From Vibrio sp. JC009 (GTDB lineage Bacteria; Pseudomonadota; Gammaproteobacteria; Enterobacterales; Vibrionaceae), in the NCBI RefSeq assembly GCF_029016485.1, contig NZ_CP092107.1, positions 1,302,001 to 1,366,000 on the forward strand: a stretch of DNA of 64,000 nucleotides. The letters are read 5' to 3'. Below, one piece after another: positions 1 to 8,372 of this stretch (its first letter is position 1; each line of letters starts with the position of its first letter). The translations under genes and the position numbers were made by a program. The notes beneath the pieces were generated by a model, which worked only from the letters and a program-made list of their open reading frames with translations, did no database searches and had not been told where the DNA came from.

Positions 1-834
1 TTTGGTTGGAAACTGGTGGCTCCCACACTAGGCATTATCGGGCTTCTGATACTCTATCCAATCGTTTTTAACGTCTACCTGAGCTTTTTTGATGTAAAGC
101 TTAACGGTGACAAAACTTTTATCGGGATTGAAAACTACGCCAAGCTGCTTTCGAACCCTGACTACTACTCATCCATTGCCACTACCACCGTTTATCTGAT
201 TGGTACTGTTGCCGGTACCACGCTTTTAGGTCTGGCTGTTGCTCTGTTGATGAAAAATCCGTTTAAAGGTCGCGGCCTTGTGAGTGCCGCGATTCTGATG
301 CCTTATTTTGCACCGGTTATCTCGGTTGTATTCGGCTGGCAGTTCCTGTTCGATCCTGTGAACGGTGTATTTAACTGGCTGATGGTGGATGTGCTGCATC
401 TGCTGGATACCAGAACCAACCTTATTGGTGAGCCGGATACAGCGGTTTGGGTGGTGATTATCTTTGATGTGTGGAAACACTTCCCGATCGCTTACCTGCT
501 GATTTTGTCAAAACTGACTTCTATTCCCAAGGATCAGTATGAAGCAGCAGCTATCGATGGCTATGGCCCGATCGGACGCTTCTTCCACGTTACTCTGCCG
601 GAAATTTACTTTGTGCTGGCAACGGTTGTGATACTTCGCCTGATCTGGAACCTGAACCGTTTTGAAGATGTATTCCTGTTGGCACCAAATGTAGAGACCC
701 TGCCAGTATTTACCTACTACCAGGCGTTTACCGGTGTTATCGACCAGGGTCTTGCTGCGGCGACCTCTGTTATCCAGTTCGGCGTGCTGTGCGTACTGAT
801 CTGGTTCTATGTGAAGAAAATTCTTAAGTGGTAA
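1..834 (+). CDS. Sugar ABC transporter permease, MalF/UgpA type (5' end outside window)
   Basis: Inner-membrane subunit of a carbohydrate ABC importer. The frame is open to the left edge (FGWKLVAPTLGI...), so the true start lies outside the window; a GTG at 16 is inside the first membrane helix and is unlikely to be the start. Several hydrophobic helices are visible, and the cytoplasmic EAA loop that docks the ATPase is seen as EAAAIDGYGPIGRFFHVTLP. It is followed directly by a second permease and an ATPase, so a solute-binding protein gene probably lies just upstream. The substrate cannot be read from the sequence; the neighbouring LacI regulator and aldo/keto reductase suggest a sugar or polyol. 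Confidence 0.9.
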   Translation, partial: FGWKLVAPTLGIIGLLILYPIVFNVYLSFFDVKLNGDKTFIGIENYAKLLSNPDYYSSIATTTVYLIGTVAGTTLLGLAVALLMKNPFKGRGLVSAAILMPYFAPVISVVFGWQFLFDPVNGVFNWLMVDVLHLLDTRTNLIGEPDTAVWVVIIFDVWKHFPIAYLLILSKLTSIPKDQYEAAAIDGYGPIGRFFHVTLPEIYFVLATVVILRLIWNLNRFEDVFLLAPNVETLPVFTYYQAFTGVIDQGLAAATSVIQFGVLCVLIWFYVKKILKW

Positions 835-840
835 GTGATT

Positions 841-1806
841 ATGTTAGGTAAATCAACTATTAAAGGACGCATTGGGTTCGTACTGGCTATCACGCTGCTG
901 GTTAGCTTCTGCCTGCTGCCATTTGCCCAGATTTTGTCTACTTCTTTAAAGCATCAGTTTGACTGGGGTAACCCGTCTCTGATCCCTCAGGTGATTAATC
1001 TGGATGCGTACAAAGAGCTGCTGGGGCTGACAGAGCAGAAGGAGATCGAAATCCCGCCTGCTATTCAGAAAGTACTGCAAAACCCTAAGCTTTCTCAGGC
1101 GAAGAAAGATGCCATTATGGCGAAATACACAGCCGATGCTGAAGATGTATTCCCATTTGGCCGCTTTATGCTTAACAGCTTCGGGCTTTCGGCAGGTGCG
1201 GCACTGATATCCATGATATTTGCGGTGATGGGCGCCTATTCCATCAGCAGGCTGCGCTTTAGCGGTCAGGTGGTGGTGCAGCGTTCAGTGCTCTTTGTCT
1301 ACATGGTCGGTGGCGTACTTCTGATGGTACCTCTGTATCAGATGGCGGTGAATGTAGGCCTGGCAAGCAGCATGTGGGGCAGTGTGCTCTGTCTGTTTGC
1401 AATCTATATCGTTCAGACGCTGCCTGTAGCTCTGTACATGCTGGGTAACTACTTCCGTACTATTCCGTTTGCCCTTGAAGAGGCGGCGATGATGGACGGT
1501 TACTCCCGTAAGGAAGCGATCTGGAAGGTGGTACTGCCACTGTCGCTGCCGATGCTGGCAACGGTATTTATGTACTGCTTTATTATCGGCTGGAACGAAT
1601 ACCTGTTTGCTTCTGTATTCCTGAAACAATTTAAAGAGTTCTATACATTGCCGCTGGCTCTGCAAGAGCTGTTTGTATCGAAAAACGCAATTTGGGACCG
1701 AATTATGGCAGCGTCTATGCTGACCCTGGCTCCAATCTTTGTCTGCTTCTTATTCGCAATGCGTCATATGGATGGCGGTAAAACTGATGGCGGTGTGAAA
1801 GGTTAA
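841..1806 (+). CDS. Sugar ABC transporter permease, MalG/UgpE type, with an inserted loop
   Basis: Second inner-membrane subunit of the importer. The EAA motif is [20 protein letters not shown]. The ATG at 841 gives [10 protein letters not shown]; a GTG at 835 abutting the previous stop codon is an alternative. Between the first helix and the conserved core (about residues 60-115) there is a long, charged segment ([11 protein letters not shown] ... [19 protein letters not shown]) that typical MalG-type permeases of about 280 residues lack. This accounts for the length of 321 residues. The segment should face the periplasm and may contact the binding protein (inference). Confidence 0.9.
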   Translation: MLGKSTIKGRIGFVLAITLLVSFCLLPFAQILSTSLKHQFDWGNPSLIPQVINLDAYKELLGLTEQKEIEIPPAIQKVLQNPKLSQAKKDAIMAKYTADAEDVFPFGRFMLNSFGLSAGAALISMIFAVMGAYSISRLRFSGQVVVQRSVLFVYMVGGVLLMVPLYQMAVNVGLASSMWGSVLCLFAIYIVQTLPVALYMLGNYFRTIPFALEEAAMMDGYSRKEAIWKVVLPLSLPMLATVFMYCFIIGWNEYLFASVFLKQFKEFYTLPLALQELFVSKNAIWDRIMAASMLTLAPIFVCFLFAMRHMDGGKTDGGVKG

Positions 1807-1810
1807 TATT

Positions 1811-2908
1811 ATGGCTTCTATTTCATTAAAAAATATCGTTAAAAACTATGGTGATACCAAGGTTGTTAAGAACATCAGCCTGGATATCGAAGATGGTGAG
1901 TTTGTTGTTCTTGTTGGTCCATCTGGCTGTGGTAAGTCAACGACTCTGCGCATGATAGCCGGCCTTGAGCAGGCAACATCCGGTGAGATCACCATTGGTG
2001 ATCGCGTGGTAAATGATGTTGAACCTCAGCACCGTAATATCGCCATGGTATTCCAGAACTATGCACTTTATCCGCACAAGACAGTGGAAGAGAACATTGT
2101 GTTTGCACTGCGTCGTCTGAAAATGGATGAAGCGGAAATTCAGCGTCGTCTTCAGGAAGTTTCCAAGATGCTTAAGCTGGAAGAGTATCTGAAGCGTAAG
2201 CCGGCAGACTTGTCAGGCGGTCAGCGTCAGCGTGTTGCCATGGGGCGCGCAATTGTGCGTGACGCTGACTGCTTCCTTTTCGATGAGCCTTTGTCGAACC
2301 TGGATGCGAAACTGCGTAACCACATGCGCACTGAGATCGCTCAGATTCACAATAACTTTGGCCGCACCAGCGTGTATGTTACCCACGATCAGGTGGAAGC
2401 GATGACTCTGGCTGACAAAGTGGTTGTGCTGCGAGACGGTATTATCGAGCAGGTTGGCTCTCCGATGGAGATCTTCCTGAATCCGAACAATATCTTTGTG
2501 GCTACCTTTATTGGTTCACCTTCCATGAACATCCTTGATGGCCGCCTGTTCAACGATTACCTGCAGCTTGGTGACTACAAACTGCCGCGTAATCTGCTGT
2601 CCAGTGTTCACTTTAAAGATGAAGTGGGTGAAGAAGGTATGGCGGTTAAGGTAGGTATCCGTCCGGATTTCTTTAACGATAAGAACTTCTTTGCAGAAAG
2701 CGGTACGACGTTTAACTTTGACCACATCCAGATTGATCTGGTTGAGCCGATGGGCTTTGACAAAGAGGTACTGTTCCAGCTTGGTGGCGAAAACGTAAAA
2801 GCACGTCTGGACCTGCGCTCGGAAGTGCAGCGCGGTGAAAAGATGGAACTGCTGGTGGATCTGTCCCGCGTGCTGGCGTTTGATGTGGAGAGTGAAGAGC
2901 GTATTTAA
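1811..2908 (+). CDS. Sugar ABC transporter ATPase, UgpC/MsmK/MalK type
   Basis: ATP-hydrolysing subunit of the same importer. Visible motifs are Walker A GPSGCGKS (residues 36-43), the Q-loop in [10 protein letters not shown], the signature [14 protein letters not shown], Walker [13 protein letters not shown] and the switch histidine in [10 protein letters not shown]. The C-terminal third (from about residue 240) is the TOBE/OB-type regulatory domain of this subfamily, and 365 residues is normal. The gap to the permease is 4 bases, so the three genes are one transcription unit. A perfect hairpin follows the stop codon. Confidence 0.93.
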   Translation: MASISLKNIVKNYGDTKVVKNISLDIEDGEFVVLVGPSGCGKSTTLRMIAGLEQATSGEITIGDRVVNDVEPQHRNIAMVFQNYALYPHKTVEENIVFALRRLKMDEAEIQRRLQEVSKMLKLEEYLKRKPADLSGGQRQRVAMGRAIVRDADCFLFDEPLSNLDAKLRNHMRTEIAQIHNNFGRTSVYVTHDQVEAMTLADKVVVLRDGIIEQVGSPMEIFLNPNNIFVATFIGSPSMNILDGRLFNDYLQLGDYKLPRNLLSSVHFKDEVGEEGMAVKVGIRPDFFNDKNFFAESGTTFNFDHIQIDLVEPMGFDKEVLFQLGGENVKARLDLRSEVQRGEKMELLVDLSRVLAFDVESEERI

Positions 2909-2914
2909 GTAAAT

Positions 2915-2946
2915 AACGTCATTCCTGCCTTCGCAGGAATGACGTT
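2915..2946. repeat. Perfect palindrome, REP-like or terminator
   Basis: Two 14-base arms (aacgtcattcctgc and its exact complement) flank a cttc loop, just after the ATPase stop codon. A short A-rich, not T-rich, stretch follows. The core GTCATTCCTGC...GCAGGAATGAC matches the style of dispersed REP palindromes found in many gammaproteobacteria. It probably also ends or stabilises the ABC transcript. Confidence 0.7.
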
Positions 2947-3054
2947 AAAATGGAGTTTTCACTTTTTCGAATAAACATAGAAGGTTACACTAACTGTCCC
3001 GTATCAGAGATAAGCAGTTGGCAACGGGCCTGAGGTAACGAGTACAGAAATAAT

Positions 3055-4065
3055 ATGTCGATAAAAAAACTAGCAGAGCACCTGAACCTTTCAAAATCCA
3101 CGGTTTCAAGAGCACTAAACGGATATTCAGATGTAAATCCGGAAACGCGGAAAAAAGTGATGCAGGCGGCGCAGGAAATCGGATACCGCCCAAACCCTAC
3201 AGCCAAAAGGCTGGCTTCGGGTAAGTCACGTAATGTGGGTATTATTCTGCCAGCTAACCCGCGCATGTTTGTCTCACCTGCCTTTTCAAAAGTGCTGGCC
3301 AGCACCTCAGAGTTCCTCGCTAAACACGATTACCAGCTAATCGTTACCACCCTCGCCGCATTTCAGGACGAAACTAAGGTTTACTCAGACTTTATCAGCA
3401 GCGGCCTGATTGACGGCCTGTTTGTGATGCGTATTCGCCAGAATGATCCACGTATTGCCATGTTAAATGAGAAGGGCTTTCCTTATGTTTGTCACGGGCA
3501 TGACGAAAGCTTTGACGAAGCCAGCTTTGTTGACGTGGACAACGAGAACGCCTTCTATCAGCTAACCAGGCGTCAGATAGAAATGGGCCATAAGCAGATA
3601 GCTTTCCTGGATGCCCCGCTGGAGCTGAATTTCTCCCGGTCACGTAAGCGAGGTTATCTGAGAGCAATAGAAGAAGCCGGTCTGATTGCAGACCCAAGGC
3701 TGTTGCTCAATGGTGAACTGATTGAAGAGGCCGCACTAAAGATGGCCAAAGAGGTACTTTCTCTGGCAAAACGTCCTACTTCCATCCTTTGTGCAGACGA
3801 CATCATGGCTCTGGGTACCATTGCAGCCTGTGAAGAATTGGGCTATCAGCCGGGAACCGATATTGCCATCGCCGGTTATGGTGACTATGAATTAAGCCGA
3901 TATAGTAAGCCCTCAATTACAAGTTTGCGATATGACACTCATGCTGTGGGGGAAGAAATGGCTAAACTGATGCTGAATAAATTGGAGCGTCGTAATTACG
4001 AAGCCAAGAACTGGTATCAGGCAGAGATTATTGCTCGTCAGTCTGATGTGATCGATCTGGAATAA
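3055..4065 (+). CDS. LacI-family transcriptional regulator
   Basis: DNA-binding regulator of 336 residues. The N-terminal helix-turn-helix is MSIKKLAEHLNLSKSTVSRA, followed by the hinge RPNPTAKRLASGKS and a periplasmic-binding-protein-like effector domain. It lies downstream of the ABC transporter genes and 29 bases ahead of an aldo/keto reductase on the same strand. It probably senses the sugar handled by these neighbours and controls them (inference). The effector is unknown. About 108 bases lie between the upstream palindrome and this gene and probably hold its promoter; I could not define an operator there. Confidence 0.92.
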   Translation: MSIKKLAEHLNLSKSTVSRALNGYSDVNPETRKKVMQAAQEIGYRPNPTAKRLASGKSRNVGIILPANPRMFVSPAFSKVLASTSEFLAKHDYQLIVTTLAAFQDETKVYSDFISSGLIDGLFVMRIRQNDPRIAMLNEKGFPYVCHGHDESFDEASFVDVDNENAFYQLTRRQIEMGHKQIAFLDAPLELNFSRSRKRGYLRAIEEAGLIADPRLLLNGELIEEAALKMAKEVLSLAKRPTSILCADDIMALGTIAACEELGYQPGTDIAIAGYGDYELSRYSKPSITSLRYDTHAVGEEMAKLMLNKLERRNYEAKNWYQAEIIARQSDVIDLE

Positions 4066-4083
4066 ACCTGTCAGAAGACAGGT
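4066..4083 (+). other. Small intercistronic hairpin
   Basis: Seven-base arms acctgtc and gacaggt with an agaa loop begin right after the LacI stop codon and end just before the ribosome-binding region (aggaca) of the aldo/keto reductase. There is no T run, so this is more likely an RNA-stabilising or translation-coupling hairpin than a terminator. Confidence 0.5.
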
Positions 4084-4094
4084 AGGACATAATA

Positions 4095-5069
4095 ATGATA
4101 GAAAAAAGAATAAAAGACATTCAGAGCTCGGCTTTAGGTTTTGGATGCTGGGCCATGGGCGGCACCTGGAATAACGTTTCTGACAGAGAATCCATCAACG
4201 CTGTGCGTTCAGCGATTGATCTGGGAATTAACTTTTTTGATGTTGCGCCTGTGTATGGTCTGGGACATGCAGAGACCGTACTGGGACAGGCGCTTGAAGG
4301 CATTGACCGTTCAAAGGTGGTTATCGCGACCAAGTGCGGCCTTGTGTGGGACAGTAATAACAAGGTAACCAATAACCTGACTCCTTCCAGCCTTTTCCAG
4401 GAAGTGGAAGAATCTCTGTCACGACTCAAAACCGACTACATCGACCTTTACCAGGTGCACTGGCCGGATCCGAATGTACCGATTGCCGAAACGGCAAAAG
4501 CGCTGGCTGAACTGAAGCGTCAGGGAAAAATCCGTCATGTGGGTGTATCAAACTATTCGCTGGATATGACCAGAGAAATGATGGAAGAAGTGGAAGTGGC
4601 CACCTTCCAGGGACTGTACAACTTACTGGAACAGAACCCGGACCATTACCACAATATCCCGCTGCAGTATAAAGCGCGCGATGAGGCTCTGCCTTTCTGT
4701 AAAGAGCACGATATGAAGTATCTGCCATACTCACCTTTGATGCAGGGCTTGCTAACCGGAACACTCAAGCGCTCCGGAAACTGGGATGAAAAGGATGACC
4801 GCAGCAACAACCCTAAGCTGAATGGTGAAGCCTTTGAACCTTACTTCAACTGTGTAGAAGAGCTAAAAGTGCTGGCAAAAGAAGCCAACATTCCGCTGGC
4901 ACACCTGGCAATTCACTGGCTGGTGGCTCAGGATGAAATCGGACCGGTTATCGCCGGAGCGCATACGGTTTCTCAGGTGAAAGATAACGCCGCGTTTATG
5001 CAATCATCTGCCAGTGCTGAACTGCTTAAACGAGCAGAAGAGATCGTGATTAAGTGGGATCTCAAATAA
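4095..5069 (+). CDS. Aldo/keto reductase
   Basis: NAD(P)H-dependent oxidoreductase of the AKR TIM-barrel family, 324 residues. The catalytic tetrad is visible: Asp and Tyr in FFDVAPVYGLGHAE, Lys in VIATKCGL and His in YQVHWPDP. The family's C-terminal cofactor region is seen as GPVIAGAHTVSQVKDN. It probably interconverts a sugar or polyol carbonyl taken up by the adjacent ABC importer; the substrate is not known. A strong terminator follows. Confidence 0.92.
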   Translation: MIEKRIKDIQSSALGFGCWAMGGTWNNVSDRESINAVRSAIDLGINFFDVAPVYGLGHAETVLGQALEGIDRSKVVIATKCGLVWDSNNKVTNNLTPSSLFQEVEESLSRLKTDYIDLYQVHWPDPNVPIAETAKALAELKRQGKIRHVGVSNYSLDMTREMMEEVEVATFQGLYNLLEQNPDHYHNIPLQYKARDEALPFCKEHDMKYLPYSPLMQGLLTGTLKRSGNWDEKDDRSNNPKLNGEAFEPYFNCVEELKVLAKEANIPLAHLAIHWLVAQDEIGPVIAGAHTVSQVKDNAAFMQSSASAELLKRAEEIVIKWDLK

Positions 5070-5089
5070 TCTGACCCTCCTTAATTCGG

Positions 5090-5127
5090 CCCCGGCGTGA
5101 CAATTCACTGCCGGGGTTTTTATTTTC
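5090..5127 (+). terminator. Rho-independent terminator after aldo/keto reductase
   Basis: Arms ccccggc (5090-5096) and gccgggg (5110-5116) are followed by tttttatttt. It closes the LacI/aldo-keto reductase unit. Confidence 0.85.
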
Positions 5128-5264
5128 ATATGCGAGATAAACTCAGAGTAAGTTATGTTCGTGTCAGATCTCATGATCACAAGACCGGTCTGGTCACTCA
5201 GAAGATCATAAAGTACTTTCCTGATACAGAGTGTATTTATTTCTGTAATGAGTACATACACATT

Positions 5265-5311
5265 TGATATAATAATATCAATCAGTCGTTATTTTTGGTC
5301 TATATTGATAT
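5265..5311. promoter_or_regulatory. Dyad repeats upstream of hipB, probable autoregulatory operator
   Basis: tgatat-aata-atatca forms a perfect dyad at 5265-5280. The half site atatcaat (5275-5282) also pairs with attgatat at 5304-5311. HipB proteins bind paired palindromes in front of their own operon, so these repeats are the obvious candidates for repression by HipB-HipA. Assignment is by position and symmetry only. Confidence 0.5.
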
Positions 5312-5315
5312 GGTT

Positions 5316-5594
5316 ATGTCATTTAAGTCAACAAGTCAGATATCCAAAGAACTTGCTGCCAGCCTGAAAAAAAAGCGCATCTGGATGAAGCATAGCCGGG
5401 ACAAAGCGGCTGAGCTTTCCGGGGTTCCGGCTCCTACTATCCGGAGGTTTGAAGACACCGGAGAGATTTCATTTCGGCAACTACTGATGCTGACTCAGGT
5501 GTATGGCGATCTGTCCTGCTTCGAAGATATCTTTAGCCTGCCTAAAGCCCGAACTATGGATGAACTGATTAAGATGAAAGGAGGAGAACGATGA
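5316..5594 (+). CDS. hipB: HipB-like antitoxin, HTH (XRE type)
   Basis: Small Xre/Cro-type DNA-binding antitoxin of 92 residues if it starts at ATG 5316. ATG 5310 and TTG 5295 are also in frame, but the nearby dyad repeats overlap them, so the later start is preferred. The helix-turn-helix is seen in RDKAAELSGVPAPTIRRFEDTG. Its stop overlaps the hipA start by four bases (ATGA), and a strong GGAGGAG Shine-Dalgarno sits at its end, so translation of the pair is coupled. It should neutralise HipA and repress the operon. Confidence 0.82.
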   Translation: MSFKSTSQISKELAASLKKKRIWMKHSRDKAAELSGVPAPTIRRFEDTGEISFRQLLMLTQVYGDLSCFEDIFSLPKARTMDELIKMKGGER

Positions 5595-6838
5595 AGATCT
5601 TATCTGTTTTCTATCATGGTGATCCAAAAGAAAAGTCCATTTATGTCGGTCGACTTGCCTATGACGATAGTCGTGGATACTTTGAATATGACAGTGATTT
5701 TCTGAAAAGAGGCCTGCCTCTTTCTCCATTTCAACTGCACCCTCATGATCAACTGCAGGAAGCTAAGAGAGAGCCTTTTAACGGGATTCAAGGCGTCTTT
5801 AATGACTCTCTTCCTGATGGCTGGGGGCTTTATGTAATGGATAAGCACCTTCGAAAAAAAGGTGTTGATATCGATTCATTTACTCCAGTAGACCGTTTGG
5901 CATATATCGGAGACAGAGCCATGGGGGCTTTGTCTTATCAGCCGGATGAAGGAATAAAGTTATTTGATACTCAAGGTAAGCATATAGATCTGGATGGATT
6001 GGCTAAAGAGTCGATAGAGCTGTACACCGGTGAAACGGAAGAAGTGCTTAATCACCTGGCAATTAACGGCACGCCATCAGGTGGTGCCAGACCGAAAGCA
6101 CTGCTTGGGATAAATGGAGCGGAAACTATCTATGGTGCATACGATCTAGAACCAGGATTTGAACATTGGATAGCGAAGTTTCCGACAGGTACAAGCCCAG
6201 AAAAGAAATCAGAAGGTTCAATTGAATATCTGTACTCTCTTATGGCAAAGAGAGCGGGGATCGACTTTCCTGAAACCAGGCTGGTCTCAGGAACAGATGA
6301 CAATGCATACTTTCTTATCAAAAGGTTTGATCGCTTGAGTGATAACCAACGCGTGCATATGCATACTCTGGCAGGATTGGTTAATGCTAATTTCAGAGTC
6401 CCGGATTTTACATACGAAAGCCTGTTTAATGTATGTAAAGCAGTGACTAAATCGCATGCAGAGGTGAAAGAGTTATTCCGGAGAATGTTGTTTAATGTGA
6501 TAACCGGTAACCGGGATGATCATACCAAGAACTTTTCGTTTCTGATGGATGAGAAGGGAGCCTGGAAGAACTCACCAGCTTACGACATCACGTTTAACCC
6601 AGGTATTCAGGGTGAGCACTCAATGCTTGTTGGCAATTCAGGAAAAAATGTCTCTTGGGACGATATTAAGTATTTAGCCAATGTTGCGGATATAAAAGAA
6701 AAAGAGGCGCGTATTGTTGCTGATGAAGTGATTACATCAATAGAGCTCTGGAGAGCTGAAGCTAAGCACTTTAATGCTCCTCTAAGCCTCATTTCTGATA
6801 TATCACAATATATTGAAAAGCAGTTAAAGCGTTTGTAA
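5591..6838 (+). CDS. hipA: HipA-like serine/threonine kinase toxin
   Basis: Full-length HipA of 415 residues containing both the N-terminal subdomain and the kinase core, not the split HipS/HipT form. The glycine-rich loop is NGTPSGGARPK (159-169), and the catalytic and metal-binding motif NRDDHTKN (307-314) is intact, so the enzyme looks active. HipA of E. coli phosphorylates glutamyl-tRNA synthetase and causes persistence; other HipA-like kinases have other targets, so the target here is open. It overlaps hipB by four bases. Confidence 0.88.
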   Translation: MKILSVFYHGDPKEKSIYVGRLAYDDSRGYFEYDSDFLKRGLPLSPFQLHPHDQLQEAKREPFNGIQGVFNDSLPDGWGLYVMDKHLRKKGVDIDSFTPVDRLAYIGDRAMGALSYQPDEGIKLFDTQGKHIDLDGLAKESIELYTGETEEVLNHLAINGTPSGGARPKALLGINGAETIYGAYDLEPGFEHWIAKFPTGTSPEKKSEGSIEYLYSLMAKRAGIDFPETRLVSGTDDNAYFLIKRFDRLSDNQRVHMHTLAGLVNANFRVPDFTYESLFNVCKAVTKSHAEVKELFRRMLFNVITGNRDDHTKNFSFLMDEKGAWKNSPAYDITFNPGIQGEHSMLVGNSGKNVSWDDIKYLANVADIKEKEARIVADEVITSIELWRAEAKHFNAPLSLISDISQYIEKQLKRL

Positions 6839-6944
6839 CCCACTTCACATAGCAAAACCTGACTTAGTTCAGCTAAACTCTATTGATAAGTTGATAAAAC
6901 AACCAGAGCTTACTTACTTTCCATCAGTGACTGAAGGAGATGAG

Positions 6945-7478
6945 ATGTCAGACAAGTCAGAAAAAGAAGTACCCGTTCGCAGAGATGATTTGATTGTCAG
7001 TAAGACTGATCTTAAAGGCGATATTACTTATGCGAACCGTACCTTTATGAGAATTGCGAACTACTCAGAACAAGAGCTGCTTGGTGAACCGCACAGCATT
7101 ATTCGCCATCCGGATATTCCGAGAGGCGTGTTTTACGGTATGTGGAAAGCCATTAAGTCTGGTAAAGAGTTTTTTGGCTTGGTGAAAAACTACACATCAG
7201 ACAAAAATTATTACTGGGTATTTGCCAATATCACGCCTGATTATGAGAACGGAAAAATGATTGGCTTTTTTTCGGTACGTCGTCATGCACCAAAGGCGGC
7301 ACGTAAGATAATAGAGCCGGTTTATCAGCAGATGCTGGAAATGGAAAAAGGGTTACCGGCAAATACCGCCCCGAAAACTTCCTGGAGCTGGGTTGAAGAG
7401 CTGATCCGGGAAAATTATCAGCAGGAATATGAGGAATTTATCCTGAAACTGTACCAGAAGCACTGTGATGAAGATTAA
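6945..7478 (+). CDS. PAS-domain protein, Aer-type sensor domain without a signalling domain
   Basis: Soluble protein of 177 residues. ATG 6945 is chosen because AAGGAG lies 6-11 bases upstream; an in-frame TTG at 6891 lacks this. The PAS fold follows the Aer/redox-sensor pattern (GDITYANRTFMRIANYSEQELLGEPHSIIRHPDIP...). It then ends in about 60 residues with no transmembrane segment, HAMP or methyl-accepting domain. It may be a stand-alone adaptor that binds FAD or haem (inference). Confidence 0.85.
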   Translation: MSDKSEKEVPVRRDDLIVSKTDLKGDITYANRTFMRIANYSEQELLGEPHSIIRHPDIPRGVFYGMWKAIKSGKEFFGLVKNYTSDKNYYWVFANITPDYENGKMIGFFSVRRHAPKAARKIIEPVYQQMLEMEKGLPANTAPKTSWSWVEELIRENYQQEYEEFILKLYQKHCDED

Positions 7479-7587
7479 CCCGGAAAGCCCGGCACCGGCA
7501 GTAAACTCTTTCCGGCTCAATCTCTGATTGCAGCGGTTTGCTATTAAGCGATAGTATAAGGCCTCTTTTATTGTAAAAAATTTCGTT

Positions 7588-7995
7588 ATGTCAGATGAAA
7601 AACTGGCGCTAGAGTGGATGCGCCAACAAGCTTGCAAGATTGATCCATACCTTGAAGACCCTTCATTTGAGGATTGTGTTGAAAGGATTGGCCCTGCTTT
7701 TAAAAAGGGAAAAAGTGTCGCTCAACTGAGATTTCTGCTGGGTGAAGCCGATCGCCGGGCTGGTGCGGCAGAACGCAAGCATGCTGCTCTAAAATTTGCC
7801 AAAGAAAAAAGCCCGAATGCCGGGCAGATTCTGCGCCTTCAAAGCAAACTTCAGCGAGTTGAACTGGCACTGAAATTAGCAACGGGTGACAGCAACATGA
7901 CCATATCTCAGTTCTGCGCGGAGTATGACGTAAGCAAGCGGGACGGCAACACAGCGTGGCATGAAAAACTGGTTCAGCAGAATAAGAAAAGGTAA
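7588..7995 (+). CDS. Hypothetical protein, charged and helical
   Basis: 135 residues, not recognised. It is rich in Lys, Arg, Glu and Ala, with a long predicted helical stretch (AGAAERKHAALKFAKEKS ... LRLQSKLQRVELALKLA), no signal peptide and no membrane segment. The stop codon is followed within a few bases by the first copy of a 124-base repeat that carries a terminator. If the block between the two repeats were removed, this gene would face the SnoaL-like gene at 15170 convergently. Confidence 0.7.
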   Translation: MSDEKLALEWMRQQACKIDPYLEDPSFEDCVERIGPAFKKGKSVAQLRFLLGEADRRAGAAERKHAALKFAKEKSPNAGQILRLQSKLQRVELALKLATGDSNMTISQFCAEYDVSKRDGNTAWHEKLVQQNKKR

Positions 7996-8119
7996 CTCCC
8001 CCCTTTGTCCTTAACCCGGCTTCAAATAGATAGCGGTAGCCTCGCAACCCGAGTTTGATTAGAGGCTACCTGTGTTTTTTTACTTCATTGACTGGGCAAA
8101 TTCGTTAAAGAACTTGTCT
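7996..8119. repeat. Direct repeat, left copy, with terminator and a relic of a SnoaL gene 3' end
   Basis: This 124-base segment matches 15087-15209 except for about four positions, one of them an extra T. It carries the hairpin described separately and then, on the minus strand, codons for DKFFNEFAQSMK plus stop. The intact SnoaL-like protein at 15170 ends in DKFFNEFVQSMK. Homology stops abruptly after 8119, so this copy holds only the last dozen codons of that gene. Confidence 0.92.
8035..8082 (+). terminator. Terminator hairpin inside left repeat copy
   Basis: Arms ggtagcctc (8035-8043) and gaggctacc (8062-8070) are followed by tgttttttt-like sequence. It serves the hypothetical gene ending at 7995. 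Confidence 0.7.
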
Positions 8120-8260
8120 TCACCAAGCGATTCTTATACCAAAAACATGATCTAGCCAGAATTCTTTCCAACATAATCCACAATAGAGAATATTTTCCTC
8201 CTTTTAGTGAAAATTAAAGCAAATAAGGAAAAAAACATCTATGACAAAATTCGTATAGTG

Positions 8261-8365
8261 TAGCCACTGATTTGAAACCACAGCAGCCTGGTATCCGGCG
8301 TACCCTGCCAACTGCTGGCGGTAATGTTTTCTGGTTCCTGAAAAGCAGGAACTAAGTGGCTAAGG
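8261..8365 (+). ncRNA. Candidate structured leader RNA (riboswitch-like) before cyuA
   Basis: About 100 bases just ahead of the desulfidase fold on paper into a junction. The closing stem is tagccact (8261-8268) with agtggcta (8355-8362). One inner stem is cagcag (8281-8286) with ctgctg (8312-8317), holding a small ggta/tacc hairpin. A second is gttcctg (8334-8340) with caggaac (8346-8352) around an aaaag loop. The 3' strand of the closing stem touches the aagg ribosome-binding site (8362-8365), so folding could mask translation. I do not recognise a known riboswitch class. The rest of the gap from 8120 to 8260 is AT-rich and probably contains the promoter. Confidence 0.45.
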
Positions 8366-8372
8366 TATAAAT

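Noticed and set aside
8261..8362. Cobalamin riboswitch in the cyuA leader
   Set aside because: AGCCACTG and CCGGCG..CCCTGCCAACTG resemble conserved cobalamin riboswitch pieces, but they are in the wrong order, the element is too short, and the gene is not B12-related.
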